From the NCBI RefSeq assembly GCF_900129795.1, contig NZ_FQWW01000005.1:372001-436000 (forward strand): a stretch of DNA of 64,000 nt, in the 5' to 3' direction. The notes below the pieces were generated by a model. It saw only the letters and a list, made by a program, of their open reading frames with translations, ran no database searches and had not been told where the DNA came from. Both the position numbers and the translations under genes were made by a program. Source of the stretch: Flavobacterium sp. CF108. GTDB lineage: Bacteria > Bacteroidota > Bacteroidia > Flavobacteriales > Flavobacteriaceae. Below are positions 28,677-37,010 of this stretch, in pieces. Numbering within the stretch: the stretch's first letter is position 1; every line of letters starts with the position of its first letter.

Positions 28677-29660
28677 TTATTTCAAATTATTCCAATACCA
28701 ACTAACCGCTTCTTTTAATCCTTCTTGAAGAGAATATTTCGGATTATAGCCTAAAAGACTTTTTGCCTTATCGATGCTTGCCAATGAATGCGGAATATCT
28801 CCTGCTCTATTCACGCCATATACAATCTCTACATCAGCAATTTTTGAATCAAATTCAGATAAATATTTTTTTAAATATTTTACTAAATCATTTAATGTGT
28901 TTCTATCTCCGAAAGCAGTATTATAAACTGTATTACAAGCAAATTGATTTTGAGTCGTTATTGCCAGTTCATTCATTTGGATCACGTTGTCTATATATGT
29001 AAAGTCACGTGAATAATTACCATCACCATTAATAATTGGGCTTTCATGATTCATTAATTGTTTAACAAATTTTGGAATTACAGCCGCATAAGCTCCATCT
29101 GGATCTTGTTTTCTTCCAAAAACATTAAAATAACGTAATCCTATTGTTTCAAAACCATAAGTTTTACTGAAAATTTCAGCATATAACTCGTTTACATATT
29201 TAGTTATTGCGTAAGGAGATAATGGTTTCCCAATTACATCTTCAACTTTTGGTAATCCTTCAGAATCTCCATAAGTAGACGAACTAGCTGCATATACAAA
29301 ACGTTTTACTTTTGCATCTCTAGAAGCAACTAACATGTTTAAAAAACCTGAAACATTTACTTCATTAGTTGTTATCGGATCATTTATAGATCTTGGAACA
29401 GATCCTAATGCAGCCTGATGCAAAACATAGTCAACACCTTCAACTGCCAAAATACAATCTTCGATATTTCTTATATCTCCTTCAATTAATTTAAAGTTTG
29501 GATTCTCAATAACATCTTTCAAATTATGACGATGGCCGGTAGAAAAATTGTCTAAGCAAATTACCTTATGACCTAACCCTAGAAAATATTCTGATAGATT
29601 CGAACCTATAAAACCCGCTCCGCCAGTAATCAGTATTGTATTTTGAATTGAATTTTTCAT
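28677..29660 (-). CDS. UDP-N-acetylglucosamine 4-epimerase, WbpP/TviC-like (copy B)
   Basis: 327 aa, parallel to copy A at 19280-20254 with a six-residue longer N-terminus (MKNSIQNTILITGGAG). Catalytic Y150/K154 in SPYAITKY are kept, as is LRYFNVFGRKQDPDGAYAAV. It lies between the Wzc-like kinase gene (10-bp gap) and ugd. The dehydrogenase that such epimerases usually accompany is present only as a remnant at 25888-26210. It could instead act on UDP-Glc/GlcA, but sequence closeness to copy A favours HexNAc. Confidence 0.9.
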   Translation of the reverse strand: MKNSIQNTILITGGAGFIGSNLSEYFLGLGHKVICLDNFSTGHRHNLKDVIENPNFKLIEGDIRNIEDCILAVEGVDYVLHQAALGSVPRSINDPITTNEVNVSGFLNMLVASRDAKVKRFVYAASSSTYGDSEGLPKVEDVIGKPLSPYAITKYVNELYAEIFSKTYGFETIGLRYFNVFGRKQDPDGAYAAVIPKFVKQLMNHESPIINGDGNYSRDFTYIDNVIQMNELAITTQNQFACNTVYNTAFGDRNTLNDLVKYLKKYLSEFDSKIADVEIVYGVNRAGDIPHSLASIDKAKSLLGYNPKYSLQEGLKEAVSWYWNNLK

Positions 29661-29670
29661 TTGTTCAAAA

Positions 29671-32115
29671 TTATCTTTTTCTAAATTTACCAGAAATCAA
29701 GCTCCAAAACCCTCTTTGTTTTTCTTCTTCATGATATCCATTCGAGTAAGCTCCATAACCATATCCATATGTAGAACCATATTTTGCTTTGTTTTCGAAA
29801 CCATTAAAAACAATACTTGCATTGCTTAATTCTCCTCTTTTTACTTTATTATTAAGCAACGTTATCATATCTTTTTTAGTATAATTCTGTCTCACAATAT
29901 ACAATGTAACATCTGCATATTGAACAAGTTCTGATGCATCTGAGACCAGCCCAACTGGTGGTGTATCAAGAATTATATAATCATATTTTTGTTTTAATTC
30001 ATCTATTAACTCTTTCATTACATCGCTTAGAATTAGTTCTGATGGATTTGGAGGAATTGGCCCGGAAAGTATGACATCAAGATTTGCAATTTGTGTTGAA
30101 TTTGTAATTTCATCCAAAGTGTTTTGCTTAATTAAATAATTAACAACTCCTAATTGTTGATTTGTTAAAGAAAATTCATCTGCTAATCTTGGTTTTCTTA
30201 AATCGAGACCAACGATAACTGTTTTCTTTTCACTTAAAGCAAAAACTGTGGCAATATTTATGGAACAAAATGTTTTTCCTTCACCACTTATAGATGAAGT
30301 GATCATTAAAGTTTTTGAACCATGAAGCTGTTGTCTTTTATATAAAAATTGTAACGAAGAGCGTATCCCTCTAAAAGCTTCTGAAAGAGCAGATTTTGGC
30401 TTATCAAATACAGCTAAACTAACTGCATCTTTATTTAATCCCACTACACCTATTATTGGTATTTCTGTCAACTTACTAATATCATCCGTATTTTGAATTG
30501 AATTATTAATAAAGAAAATTATAGATACAATTATTAATGGGATTAATATCCCTAAAAATAATGCTAAAATATAATTTGCAGAAGTTTTTGGCCCAATTAA
30601 TCCTTCACCAATATCTTTTGCAGGATCAATAAAATGAATATCCGACAGATTTGAAGCTTTTACAATTTCTGCCTCATTTCGTTTCTGAAGAAATTCGGTA
30701 TAAATATTATCATTTAAATCGTATTTCCTTTTAATTTTCAACAACTCTTGTTGTTCTTCAGGAAGTCTTTTAACCGTACTTTCTGCCTGTCCAATTTTTG
30801 CATTTACCAGCGATAGATCATAAAGTAAGGAAGCTTTAGCTGAAATTATATTTTCTAACAAAACACTTTTAACAGCTTGCATTTGATTATCAAAATCTTT
30901 GAAAATTTTATCACTTTTTACAGCGTAAGCCATCTCGGATCTTTGCGTAGAAAGAGCAATAAGCTTAGAAATATTTGTGACAATATTAGGATCATCTATA
31001 CCAGCTACAGAAGGTGCCGGTAGTCTAGAATAATCAACACTATTATTTAAATAAGATTTTAAAGAATTATAATATGCAATTTTTCGTGTTACCAGATCTT
31101 TTTCAACATCAAAGTCCATTATTTTATCTGAAAACTTAGCGGCTCCTCCTTCAATTTCATAAATATTTTTATCTTTTCTGAAAGTTTTCAATTCATTTCC
31201 AGTTTGTTTCAACTGGCCTTCCATAGCAACAAGTGTGCTATCAATAAATCTTATTGTATTGGTTGCAAACTGATTTTTACCATCTAATTGAATTTTTATC
31301 AACATTTTTACTGTTGCGTTTAAATATTCAACCATTCTGGCTTTATTAGTTCCCTGCATTCCTAAAGTTAAAAGTGATCCGCCATTTTTATCACTATCTA
31401 CACTTATTCCTTTGTAACGAGAAACTGTTCCGTCAAAATCATTAAATTTTACAAAATATTCTTTTCCTTTATAAAATCCCGGATTATCATTAATTTGTAA
31501 TTTCCAATTTAAAAAAGGCAGAGAAACGTGCTCTCCAACTTTGTATTTTTTAATAAAGGTTACAGGCTGTACAGAAGTATTACTATAAGTATTAGTAGAA
31601 TAAGTAATTAACGAAACTGAATTACTTTCGAATGGTATTTGAATTTGATATTCATTTTCACTTAGAAATTTAATACTAATTAGAGTATTTGCAAGCTGCC
31701 CCTTTGTTTTATCTATATCAATATAAAAAGGAACTGCCCCATAGGAATCAATTAAATTATATTTTCCTTGTTCAAGGTAATCAATATAATACTGTAACTT
31801 ATCAACAACCAACTCATTATGCGACCTTGATTGCAATATGGTAGAAATTCCATTAACCTGATCTGAAATCCCTCCCCAATTAAAAATTAAACTCGTATTA
31901 GATGTAAAAAACGGATTGCTTTCTTCTTTAATAGAAATCATGGTCTGCATTCCGTAAATTTTTTCTTTTCGAATATTTACCTGATATGCAATTGTAAAAG
32001 CAATAATCAAACTTGCCAAAAACCATTTCCAGTAACTTAAGATTTTTAATAAAAATCCTTTAAAATCAAAATTTGAATGATTCTCAAAAATGGAAAAATC
32101 TTTTATGTCTAACAT
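29671..32115 (-). CDS. wzc: Wzc-like BY-kinase / polysaccharide co-polymerase
   Basis: 814-aa fused co-polymerase and kinase. A membrane segment lies near residue 35 (WKWFLASLIIAFTIAYQV) and a second near 510 (ILALFLGILIPLIIVSIIFF), with a periplasmic coiled-coil region between. The cytoplasmic kinase has Walker A GEGKT (611-615), A' VIVGLDLRKP (633-642) and Walker B YIILDTPP (713-720). Six tyrosines cluster at 779-794 (YGSTYGYGYGAYSNGY), the autophosphorylation tail. It controls Wzy-dependent chain length and export together with the Wza-like lipoprotein 16 bp upstream. Confidence 0.95.
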   Translation of the reverse strand: MLDIKDFSIFENHSNFDFKGFLLKILSYWKWFLASLIIAFTIAYQVNIRKEKIYGMQTMISIKEESNPFFTSNTSLIFNWGGISDQVNGISTILQSRSHNELVVDKLQYYIDYLEQGKYNLIDSYGAVPFYIDIDKTKGQLANTLISIKFLSENEYQIQIPFESNSVSLITYSTNTYSNTSVQPVTFIKKYKVGEHVSLPFLNWKLQINDNPGFYKGKEYFVKFNDFDGTVSRYKGISVDSDKNGGSLLTLGMQGTNKARMVEYLNATVKMLIKIQLDGKNQFATNTIRFIDSTLVAMEGQLKQTGNELKTFRKDKNIYEIEGGAAKFSDKIMDFDVEKDLVTRKIAYYNSLKSYLNNSVDYSRLPAPSVAGIDDPNIVTNISKLIALSTQRSEMAYAVKSDKIFKDFDNQMQAVKSVLLENIISAKASLLYDLSLVNAKIGQAESTVKRLPEEQQELLKIKRKYDLNDNIYTEFLQKRNEAEIVKASNLSDIHFIDPAKDIGEGLIGPKTSANYILALFLGILIPLIIVSIIFFINNSIQNTDDISKLTEIPIIGVVGLNKDAVSLAVFDKPKSALSEAFRGIRSSLQFLYKRQQLHGSKTLMITSSISGEGKTFCSINIATVFALSEKKTVIVGLDLRKPRLADEFSLTNQQLGVVNYLIKQNTLDEITNSTQIANLDVILSGPIPPNPSELILSDVMKELIDELKQKYDYIILDTPPVGLVSDASELVQYADVTLYIVRQNYTKKDMITLLNNKVKRGELSNASIVFNGFENKAKYGSTYGYGYGAYSNGYHEEEKQRGFWSLISGKFRKR

Positions 32116-32131
32116 CTTAAATAAATTATTT

Positions 32132-32920
32132 TTAATTTCTGATTATCAAATAAACTGTTGTAGCCAATGACAACAAAGTAATAACGGTTCCTATAGACTG
32201 TATACCAGTTTGTCCAGTTCCCCACGTTTTTTGTTTTAAAGGCTTGACATATATATAATCATTTGGCTGTAGATAATAATATGGAGATTTCATGACATTA
32301 ACATCTGTAAGGTCTATTTCATTCATCTGTACACCTGTTGGTGTTTGACGAATTACAGTTACAGCCTTTCTATTACCTACAGTGGTGATATCACCCGCGT
32401 TGGCAATAGCTTCCATAATATTTACATTCTCTTTAAATAATGTTTTTGTTCCAGTACTTCCAACCTCTCCGTTGATTGTATATCTAAATCCTGCTAATTT
32501 TACAGTAAGAAAAATGTTAGCTTCACTTTTAAAATACTCTTCATGCAATTTTTTTTCTATTTTAACACGAACTTCCTCTAAAGTAAAACCAATAACATTA
32601 ATTTCTCCTAAAATTGGCATCCTGATATTACCATGATCATCAACAGTAAATCCATCGAAATATAATGACGATTCTGATTTACCAACAGAAGATGCTTCTG
32701 TTGTATTAAAAATCGAAACCAATTTAGGATCGATAGCTTTTATAGTAATACTTAAAACATCATTTACTTGCAATCTATAAGGTTTAGATTCTACTGATGC
32801 AATATTATTTTGTTCTGATGAAGTATTTTTATCCTGCAAATACACAAGATCATTTAGTGGAATACAAGAGGTGAATAATGTACTAATCAGCAATAATATA
32901 TAGAGGCTGTTTTTTGTCAT
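32132..32920 (-). CDS. wza: Wza-like outer-membrane polysaccharide export lipoprotein
   Basis: 262 aa. A lipoprotein signal ends at C19 (LFTSC). A poly-export domain (YRLQVNDVLSITI, near 50-62) and one SLBB domain (YTINGEVGSTGTKTLF) follow, then a C-terminal hydrophobic helix (GTVITLLSLATTVYLIIRN). It is the first gene of the locus, preceded by a -10-like box at 32937-32944. It pairs with the BY-kinase. Confidence 0.92.
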   Translation of the reverse strand: MTKNSLYILLLISTLFTSCIPLNDLVYLQDKNTSSEQNNIASVESKPYRLQVNDVLSITIKAIDPKLVSIFNTTEASSVGKSESSLYFDGFTVDDHGNIRMPILGEINVIGFTLEEVRVKIEKKLHEEYFKSEANIFLTVKLAGFRYTINGEVGSTGTKTLFKENVNIMEAIANAGDITTVGNRKAVTVIRQTPTGVQMNEIDLTDVNVMKSPYYYLQPNDYIYVKPLKQKTWGTGQTGIQSIGTVITLLSLATTVYLIIRN

Positions 32921-32936
32921 TTTGAAAATTTTAACG

Positions 32937-32944
32937 CAAATATA
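32937..32944 (-). promoter_or_regulatory. Possible -10 box (TATATTTG) of the polysaccharide locus
   Basis: The minus strand shows TATATTTG, an exact TAnnTTTG match, 17 bases upstream of the wza start codon. A TTG -33 element at the proper distance is not present (CTG/TCC instead), so it may be a weak or regulated promoter. recR ends only 47 bp upstream with no terminator between them, so read-through is also possible. Confidence 0.4.
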
Positions 32945-32990
32945 GTTTTTCCTTTAGTTTTCAGGAAATCTATATATTATTTGATTGTAT

Positions 32991-33611
32991 TTAATTGCTT
33001 TTGAAAGTTTTTTCGAACGGAACACGATGTAAAATACTTCTCCCAAGTGTAATTTCGTCAGCATATTCTAATTCATCTCCAACAGAAATCCCTCTGGCTA
33101 TAGTAGAAATTACAATTTCTGAATCAGCGATTTGTTTATAAATGTAAAAATTTGTGGTATCGCCTTCCATAGTAGAACTCAAAGCGAAGATAATTTCAAC
33201 CACTTTTCCTGATTTTACTTTCTCAACTAAAGTAGAAATATTTAACTGACTTGGGCCAACTCCCTCAATTGGAGAAATTTTACCTCCTAAAACGTGATAA
33301 ATCCCTCTGTATTGTCCAGTATTTTCAATCGCCATGACATCGCGGATATCTTCTACAACACAAATCGTTTGATGATTTCTGGTAGTATTTGCACAAATTT
33401 CACAGATCTTTGTGTCTGAAATATTGTGGCAATTTTGGCAAAATTTAATATCCTCACGCATATTTAATAACGCTTGTGATAGAAATCCTGTTTGCTCTTT
33501 TGGCTGCTTTAACAAATGAAGAACTAAACGCAATGCTGTACGCTTACCAATTCCTGGCAATTGCGACATCTCGTTGACCGCTTTTTCAATAAGTTTTGAT
33601 GAAAATTCCAT
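32991..33611 (-). CDS. recR: Recombination mediator protein RecR
   Basis: 206 aa from ATG at 33611. HhH region [21 protein letters not shown]4 zinc finger [17 protein letters not shown], Toprim [20 protein letters not shown] and [10 protein letters not shown]. RecR with RecO loads RecA at gaps. The open frame extends 21 codons further upstream (to 33674), but the [12 protein letters not shown] start matches the family, and the extension would overlap a TActTTTG -10 box at 33617-33624. Confidence 0.95.
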   Translation of the reverse strand: MEFSSKLIEKAVNEMSQLPGIGKRTALRLVLHLLKQPKEQTGFLSQALLNMREDIKFCQNCHNISDTKICEICANTTRNHQTICVVEDIRDVMAIENTGQYRGIYHVLGGKISPIEGVGPSQLNISTLVEKVKSGKVVEIIFALSSTMEGDTTNFYIYKQIADSEIVISTIARGISVGDELEYADEITLGRSILHRVPFEKTFKSN

Positions 33612-33710
33612 GACGACAAAAGTAATACTTTTAATGCTATAGCAGACTTTGACACATCTAAAATCAGCATTCAAAAGATTAAATATTATTAGTAAGTTTA
33701 TTTTAGCATC

Positions 33711-33768
33711 GATAAAAAAGATATCCTTTTATGGCGATCCCAAAATTTCGGGAGGCCATAAAAGATAT
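33711..33768 (-). terminator. Intrinsic terminator after the CoA-binding gene
   Basis: Long hairpin (33721-33768): arms TTTTATGGC/GCCATAAAA, extended by ATATC/GATAT with a one-base bulge and an internal TCCC/GGGA pairing. On the minus strand it is followed by ATATCTTTTTTATC. It lies 20 bp after the stop of the CoA-binding protein gene. Confidence 0.7.
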
Positions 33769-33787
33769 AATGATACTTGAGATAAAA

Positions 33788-34153
33788 TTAATATTGATTC
33801 GTCGCTAATAAAACCAACGTACATGCAACTTCAACTTCAATATTATTCAATTCTAATAATTGATATAATTCAGGATTTTCAGTTCCGGGATTAAAGATTA
33901 CTCTTTTAGGCTGTGCTTCAACGATGTAATTATAATAATCACGTTGACGATTAGGATTTAGATATAAAGTTACTGTATCTATATTTTTAACAGGAACGGC
34001 TTTGGTGTGAATTTTTACTCCAGCCACTTCTCCAGTGTTTTGTCCAATTGCTAGAACTGTATGTCCTTTTTGTGTTAATGCATTTATCGCTCTAAAAGCA
34101 TAACGATCAGGTTTTGTGGTTGCACCAAGCAACAATGTTTTTTTATTTTTCAT
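33788..34153 (-). CDS. CoA-binding (Rossmann-like) domain protein
   Basis: 121 aa from ATG at 34153: MKNKKTLLLGATTKPDRYAF, IFNPGTENPELYQL and ACTLVLL are typical of small YccU-like CoA_binding proteins. The function of the family is poorly defined. An upstream ATG at 34183 would add ten residues, but a -10-like box (CAAAAGTA on plus, TACTTTTG on minus, 34171-34178) lies inside that extension, which favours the shorter start. Confidence 0.85.
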   Translation of the reverse strand: MKNKKTLLLGATTKPDRYAFRAINALTQKGHTVLAIGQNTGEVAGVKIHTKAVPVKNIDTVTLYLNPNRQRDYYNYIVEAQPKRVIFNPGTENPELYQLLELNNIEVEVACTLVLLATNQY

Positions 34154-34304
34154 TATCTTTAAATATTCCACAAAAGTAGTCAAAAAGGACGAGCATAATT
34201 TATTCTATTGATTTAGAATATTGACCGTAAAAAATAATATCATAATATAAATTTACACGCAGATATTAAAATTTGACTATTTTTACTTCACTAACCAATA
34301 TTAT

Positions 34305-34931
34305 ATGGATTTATTTATTTACCTCTTTGCTGCACTTTTCTCAGTACTAAACCCAATTGGGACAGTTCCCATTTTTGTTGGATTAACACAGCATGATTCA
34401 CAAAAAGAACGCTCTAGAATTTCTTTATGGACTGCCATAAATGTTGGTATTATTTTATTGGTCTCTTTTTTTATTGGCCAATATGTTTTGACATTTTTTG
34501 GAATAAGCATTGATGCTCTTCGAATTGCAGGCGGAATCGTGATTGTAAATTCTGGTTTTTCATTACTTTCTGGTAAATTCAATAAAAAACGAGGAATCAA
34601 TAAAAAAATCGAAAATGAAGTACAGCAACGAAATGATATTGCTTTAACTCCATTAGCAATTCCAATGCTTGCTGGACCAGGATCTATTTCTTTATTAATT
34701 GCATTTTATCAGGAACATCATCAAGTGGAGGAAATCATTTTTTCTTGTCTTGCAATTTTAGCAATTGCCGTGGTTATTTTTGTTATCCTAAAAAGCGCAC
34801 ATTATCTGGCAAGAATTTTAGGCGCATCTGGAATTGTAGCAATCTCAAGAATTGTCGGTTTTATTGTAATTTCTATTGGAATTCAATATATTGTAAGTTC
34901 GATCGTTAATATTATAAAAGGAAATTTTTAA
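34305..34931 (+). CDS. marC: MarC family integral membrane protein
   Basis: 208 aa with six hydrophobic segments; FSVLNPIGTVPIFVGLT near 14-30 and AIPMLAGPGSISLLIAF are MarC (UPF0056) hallmarks. The substrate of the family is not established. It is the only plus-strand gene between 1 and 58.7 kb and is divergent from the CoA-binding gene. A shared terminator follows. Confidence 0.93.
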   Translation: MDLFIYLFAALFSVLNPIGTVPIFVGLTQHDSQKERSRISLWTAINVGIILLVSFFIGQYVLTFFGISIDALRIAGGIVIVNSGFSLLSGKFNKKRGINKKIENEVQQRNDIALTPLAIPMLAGPGSISLLIAFYQEHHQVEEIIFSCLAILAIAVVIFVILKSAHYLARILGASGIVAISRIVGFIVISIGIQYIVSSIVNIIKGNF

Positions 34932-34953
34932 AATGTTTCCATTCATATAAAAC

Positions 34954-34990
34954 AAAAAAGGGATAAAAACTTAGCGTTTCTATCCCTTTT
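34954..34990. terminator. Bidirectional terminator between marC and ctlX
   Basis: Inverted repeat AAAAGGGATA / TATCCCTTTT (34956-34965 and 34981-34990) with a 15-base loop. T-rich tracts flank both sides, so it can end marC on the plus strand and the convergent hydrolase gene on the minus strand. Confidence 0.8.
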
Positions 34991-35007
34991 CTATTTTATG
35001 ATTAGTT

Positions 35008-35943
35008 TTAATTTCTTGGCAAAAATACTTCAGCCATCATACATCTTGCGCTTCCGCCACCGCAAGCTTCAATTGTATCCAAACTTGAACTTAAAATCTC
35101 GGCATGTTTTTCTAATTGTTGAATTTGTTTTGGAGTTAAACTTTGATGAGCTGATGCACTCATAACGATATATTTTTTATCGTTTGTTCCTCGAACTTCC
35201 AACATATTTCCGGCGAAATTATTAACCTGATCTTCTGTAATTAGAATAATTTCTTTTTTATCGTCTTTTAGATTATCAAGAACCATTTTACGTTCTTTTT
35301 TATCATCGATACAATCTGCACAAATAACCGCGAAAGTTTCGCCCAAACACATCATAACATTTGTATGATATATCAGTTTACGTTCACCATCAACAGTTTG
35401 AAAAGCTTCAAAAATTACCGGAGCATAATCAAAATCTTCACAGAACTCAATAAACAATTCTTCGTCAGCACGAGGAGATAAGGCACAATATGCTTTTGCA
35501 TTGGCACGATCTAAAAGTAAGCTTCCTGTTCCTTCTAAAAAATAACCATCATCTTCTGCAGATGTGTAATCCATTATATTAGAAATCTCAAAACCTTTTT
35601 CCTCCAAAGTATCTAAAATATCTTCACGACGTTCTAAACGGCGGTTTTCTGCAAACATCGGATAAAGTGCGACATCTCCATTTTCATGAAATGAAACCCA
35701 ATTGTTTGGAAAAATACTATCCGGAGTATCTGTTTCTAAATTATCTTCAATTACGGTCACGTCAACACCAACAGCTCTTAGTTTTTCAACAAAAGTATCA
35801 AACTCTTGCTGCGCTTTTGCATTAACTGTACTTGGCAATAGTCCGTCTAATACTTTTTGGTAATAATTATTTACAGCTGTTTGTTCATTCATTCTGAAAG
35901 CAACAGGCCGTATCATTACGATTGCATTTGTTGTTTGTTTCAT
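35008..35943 (-). CDS. ctlX: Citrulline hydrolase-like guanidino-group hydrolase (CtlX family)
   Basis: 311 aa of the arginine deiminase/amidinotransferase superfamily. PDSIFPNNWVSFH (74-86), the catalytic-type His193 in YHTNVMMCLGE and Cys301 in GGGSARCMMAEVFLPRN match the CtlX-like group, for which citrulline hydrolysis has been described. Substrate here is inferred from the family. A second member of the superfamily lies 89 bp upstream. Confidence 0.87.
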   Translation of the reverse strand: MKQTTNAIVMIRPVAFRMNEQTAVNNYYQKVLDGLLPSTVNAKAQQEFDTFVEKLRAVGVDVTVIEDNLETDTPDSIFPNNWVSFHENGDVALYPMFAENRRLERREDILDTLEEKGFEISNIMDYTSAEDDGYFLEGTGSLLLDRANAKAYCALSPRADEELFIEFCEDFDYAPVIFEAFQTVDGERKLIYHTNVMMCLGETFAVICADCIDDKKERKMVLDNLKDDKKEIILITEDQVNNFAGNMLEVRGTNDKKYIVMSASAHQSLTPKQIQQLEKHAEILSSSLDTIEACGGGSARCMMAEVFLPRN

Positions 35944-35969
35944 TTTTTATATTTTTTGTTTCAAGTTTT

Positions 35970-36014
35970 AAGTTTCAGGTTTCACGTCTTGCAAAAACTT
36001 GAAACCTGAAACTT
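35970..36014. repeat. Inverted repeat between the two guanidino-hydrolase genes
   Basis: A perfect 15-bp inverted repeat (AAGTTTCAGGTTTCA at 35970-35984, TGAAACCTGAAACTT at 36000-36014) with a 15-base loop. Both arms are built from iterated GTTTCAA/TTGAAAC units that continue outside the perfect arms. There is no T-run on either side, so it is not a normal intrinsic terminator. It fills most of the 89-bp gap. Confidence 0.8.
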
Positions 36015-36032
36015 GAAACCCAAAAACTATTT

Positions 36033-36947
36033 TTAGTCTCTAATTAATGGTAAAGTTGAACATCTCAATAAACCTTCTTGTTTTGCAATTTCTGCATACG
36101 GAATTTCTTCTACAGTAAAACCGTTTGCACGAAGCCAGTTATTTAATCTGGTAAAGTTTTTCTCAGAAACAACAACATCTTTATCAATCGAAAATACATT
36201 CGAAAACATATTGTACATTTCCTCTCTTTCAATATGAAATAAGTTTTCTTTTCCAAATAGATTTACCAAATACAAATAATCTGCTTCTTCACGGAAACCT
36301 CTTTTGTAAATGATTCCTTTATCTTTTCCAACTGGCTGAAAACAACAGTCTAAATGTAATGCATTGTCACGAGCTTCTAACTTCGATTTAACTAAATCAA
36401 ACTCTTTCACAATCTTATTTGGAAATAATTCTTTAATATAGTTTACGCCATGCATATTTGTTCTGGCAGTAATGTAATCTTTGTAGTCGCTTCCTTTGTA
36501 TGTACCAATAAAAATATGATCGTTCCAAAGCATAACATCGCCGCCTTCTATGTGAACTTCTTCTGGCGGGCGTACAACTTTTATTGCATCAATTTGATCA
36601 ATCACATATTGAATTGCATCTAACTCGCGTTCACGATCTGGTAAAATATTTGATTTTATGAAAACATCATCAATTACAAATCCTATATCTCTAGCAAAAA
36701 TTTGATTGTAGTTTTCAATCATTTCAGGACGATAAACAGTTACATCGTATTTCTGAAAAACAGCATTAAAAGCATCCATTTCAATAACCATATCTTTTTC
36801 GATAGGATATGTTCCGGCTTTAATATGTTCCAATGATTTAGGATCATAGGCTTCATCTAATGAAGGAGTTGGCCCATTATGAACGGCTGAACCCAAAACT
36901 ACAGCACGTAATCTTGACGTTTCGTTCTTTACATTTAATTGCAACAT
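36033..36947 (-). CDS. Arginine deiminase-fold hydrolase (DDAH/ADI-like)
   Basis: 304 aa. IEGGDVMLW near 133-141, His198 in ALHLDCCF and Cys296 in LLRCSTLPL are the substrate-carboxylate and catalytic residues expected of dimethylargininase/arginine deiminase/amidinotransferase enzymes. It may act on arginine, a methylated arginine or another guanidine; the sequence does not decide. It shares little with the CtlX-like neighbour apart from the fold motifs. A -10-like TATCTTTG box (36967-36974) lies 19 bases upstream. Confidence 0.85.
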   Translation of the reverse strand: MLQLNVKNETSRLRAVVLGSAVHNGPTPSLDEAYDPKSLEHIKAGTYPIEKDMVIEMDAFNAVFQKYDVTVYRPEMIENYNQIFARDIGFVIDDVFIKSNILPDRERELDAIQYVIDQIDAIKVVRPPEEVHIEGGDVMLWNDHIFIGTYKGSDYKDYITARTNMHGVNYIKELFPNKIVKEFDLVKSKLEARDNALHLDCCFQPVGKDKGIIYKRGFREEADYLYLVNLFGKENLFHIEREEMYNMFSNVFSIDKDVVVSEKNFTRLNNWLRANGFTVEEIPYAEIAKQEGLLRCSTLPLIRD

Positions 36948-36973
36948 AACTTTATTATATTTTTGACAAAGAT

Positions 36974-37003
36974 AAAAAAAGCTTTACAGTTAAGTAAAGC
37001 TTT
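36974..37003 (-). terminator. Intrinsic terminator after gltA
   Basis: Arms AAAGCTTTA (36978-36986) and TAAAGCTTT (36995-37003) with an eight-base loop, followed on the minus strand by a run of seven T. It ends 7 bp from the gltA stop codon and abuts the -10-like box of the downstream hydrolase gene. Confidence 0.8.
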
Positions 37004-37010
37004 AGTTTTT

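Noticed and set aside
33612..33674. 21-codon upstream extension of recR
   Set aside because: The extension is not RecR-like and contains a -10-like box; [12 protein letters not shown] fits the family start.
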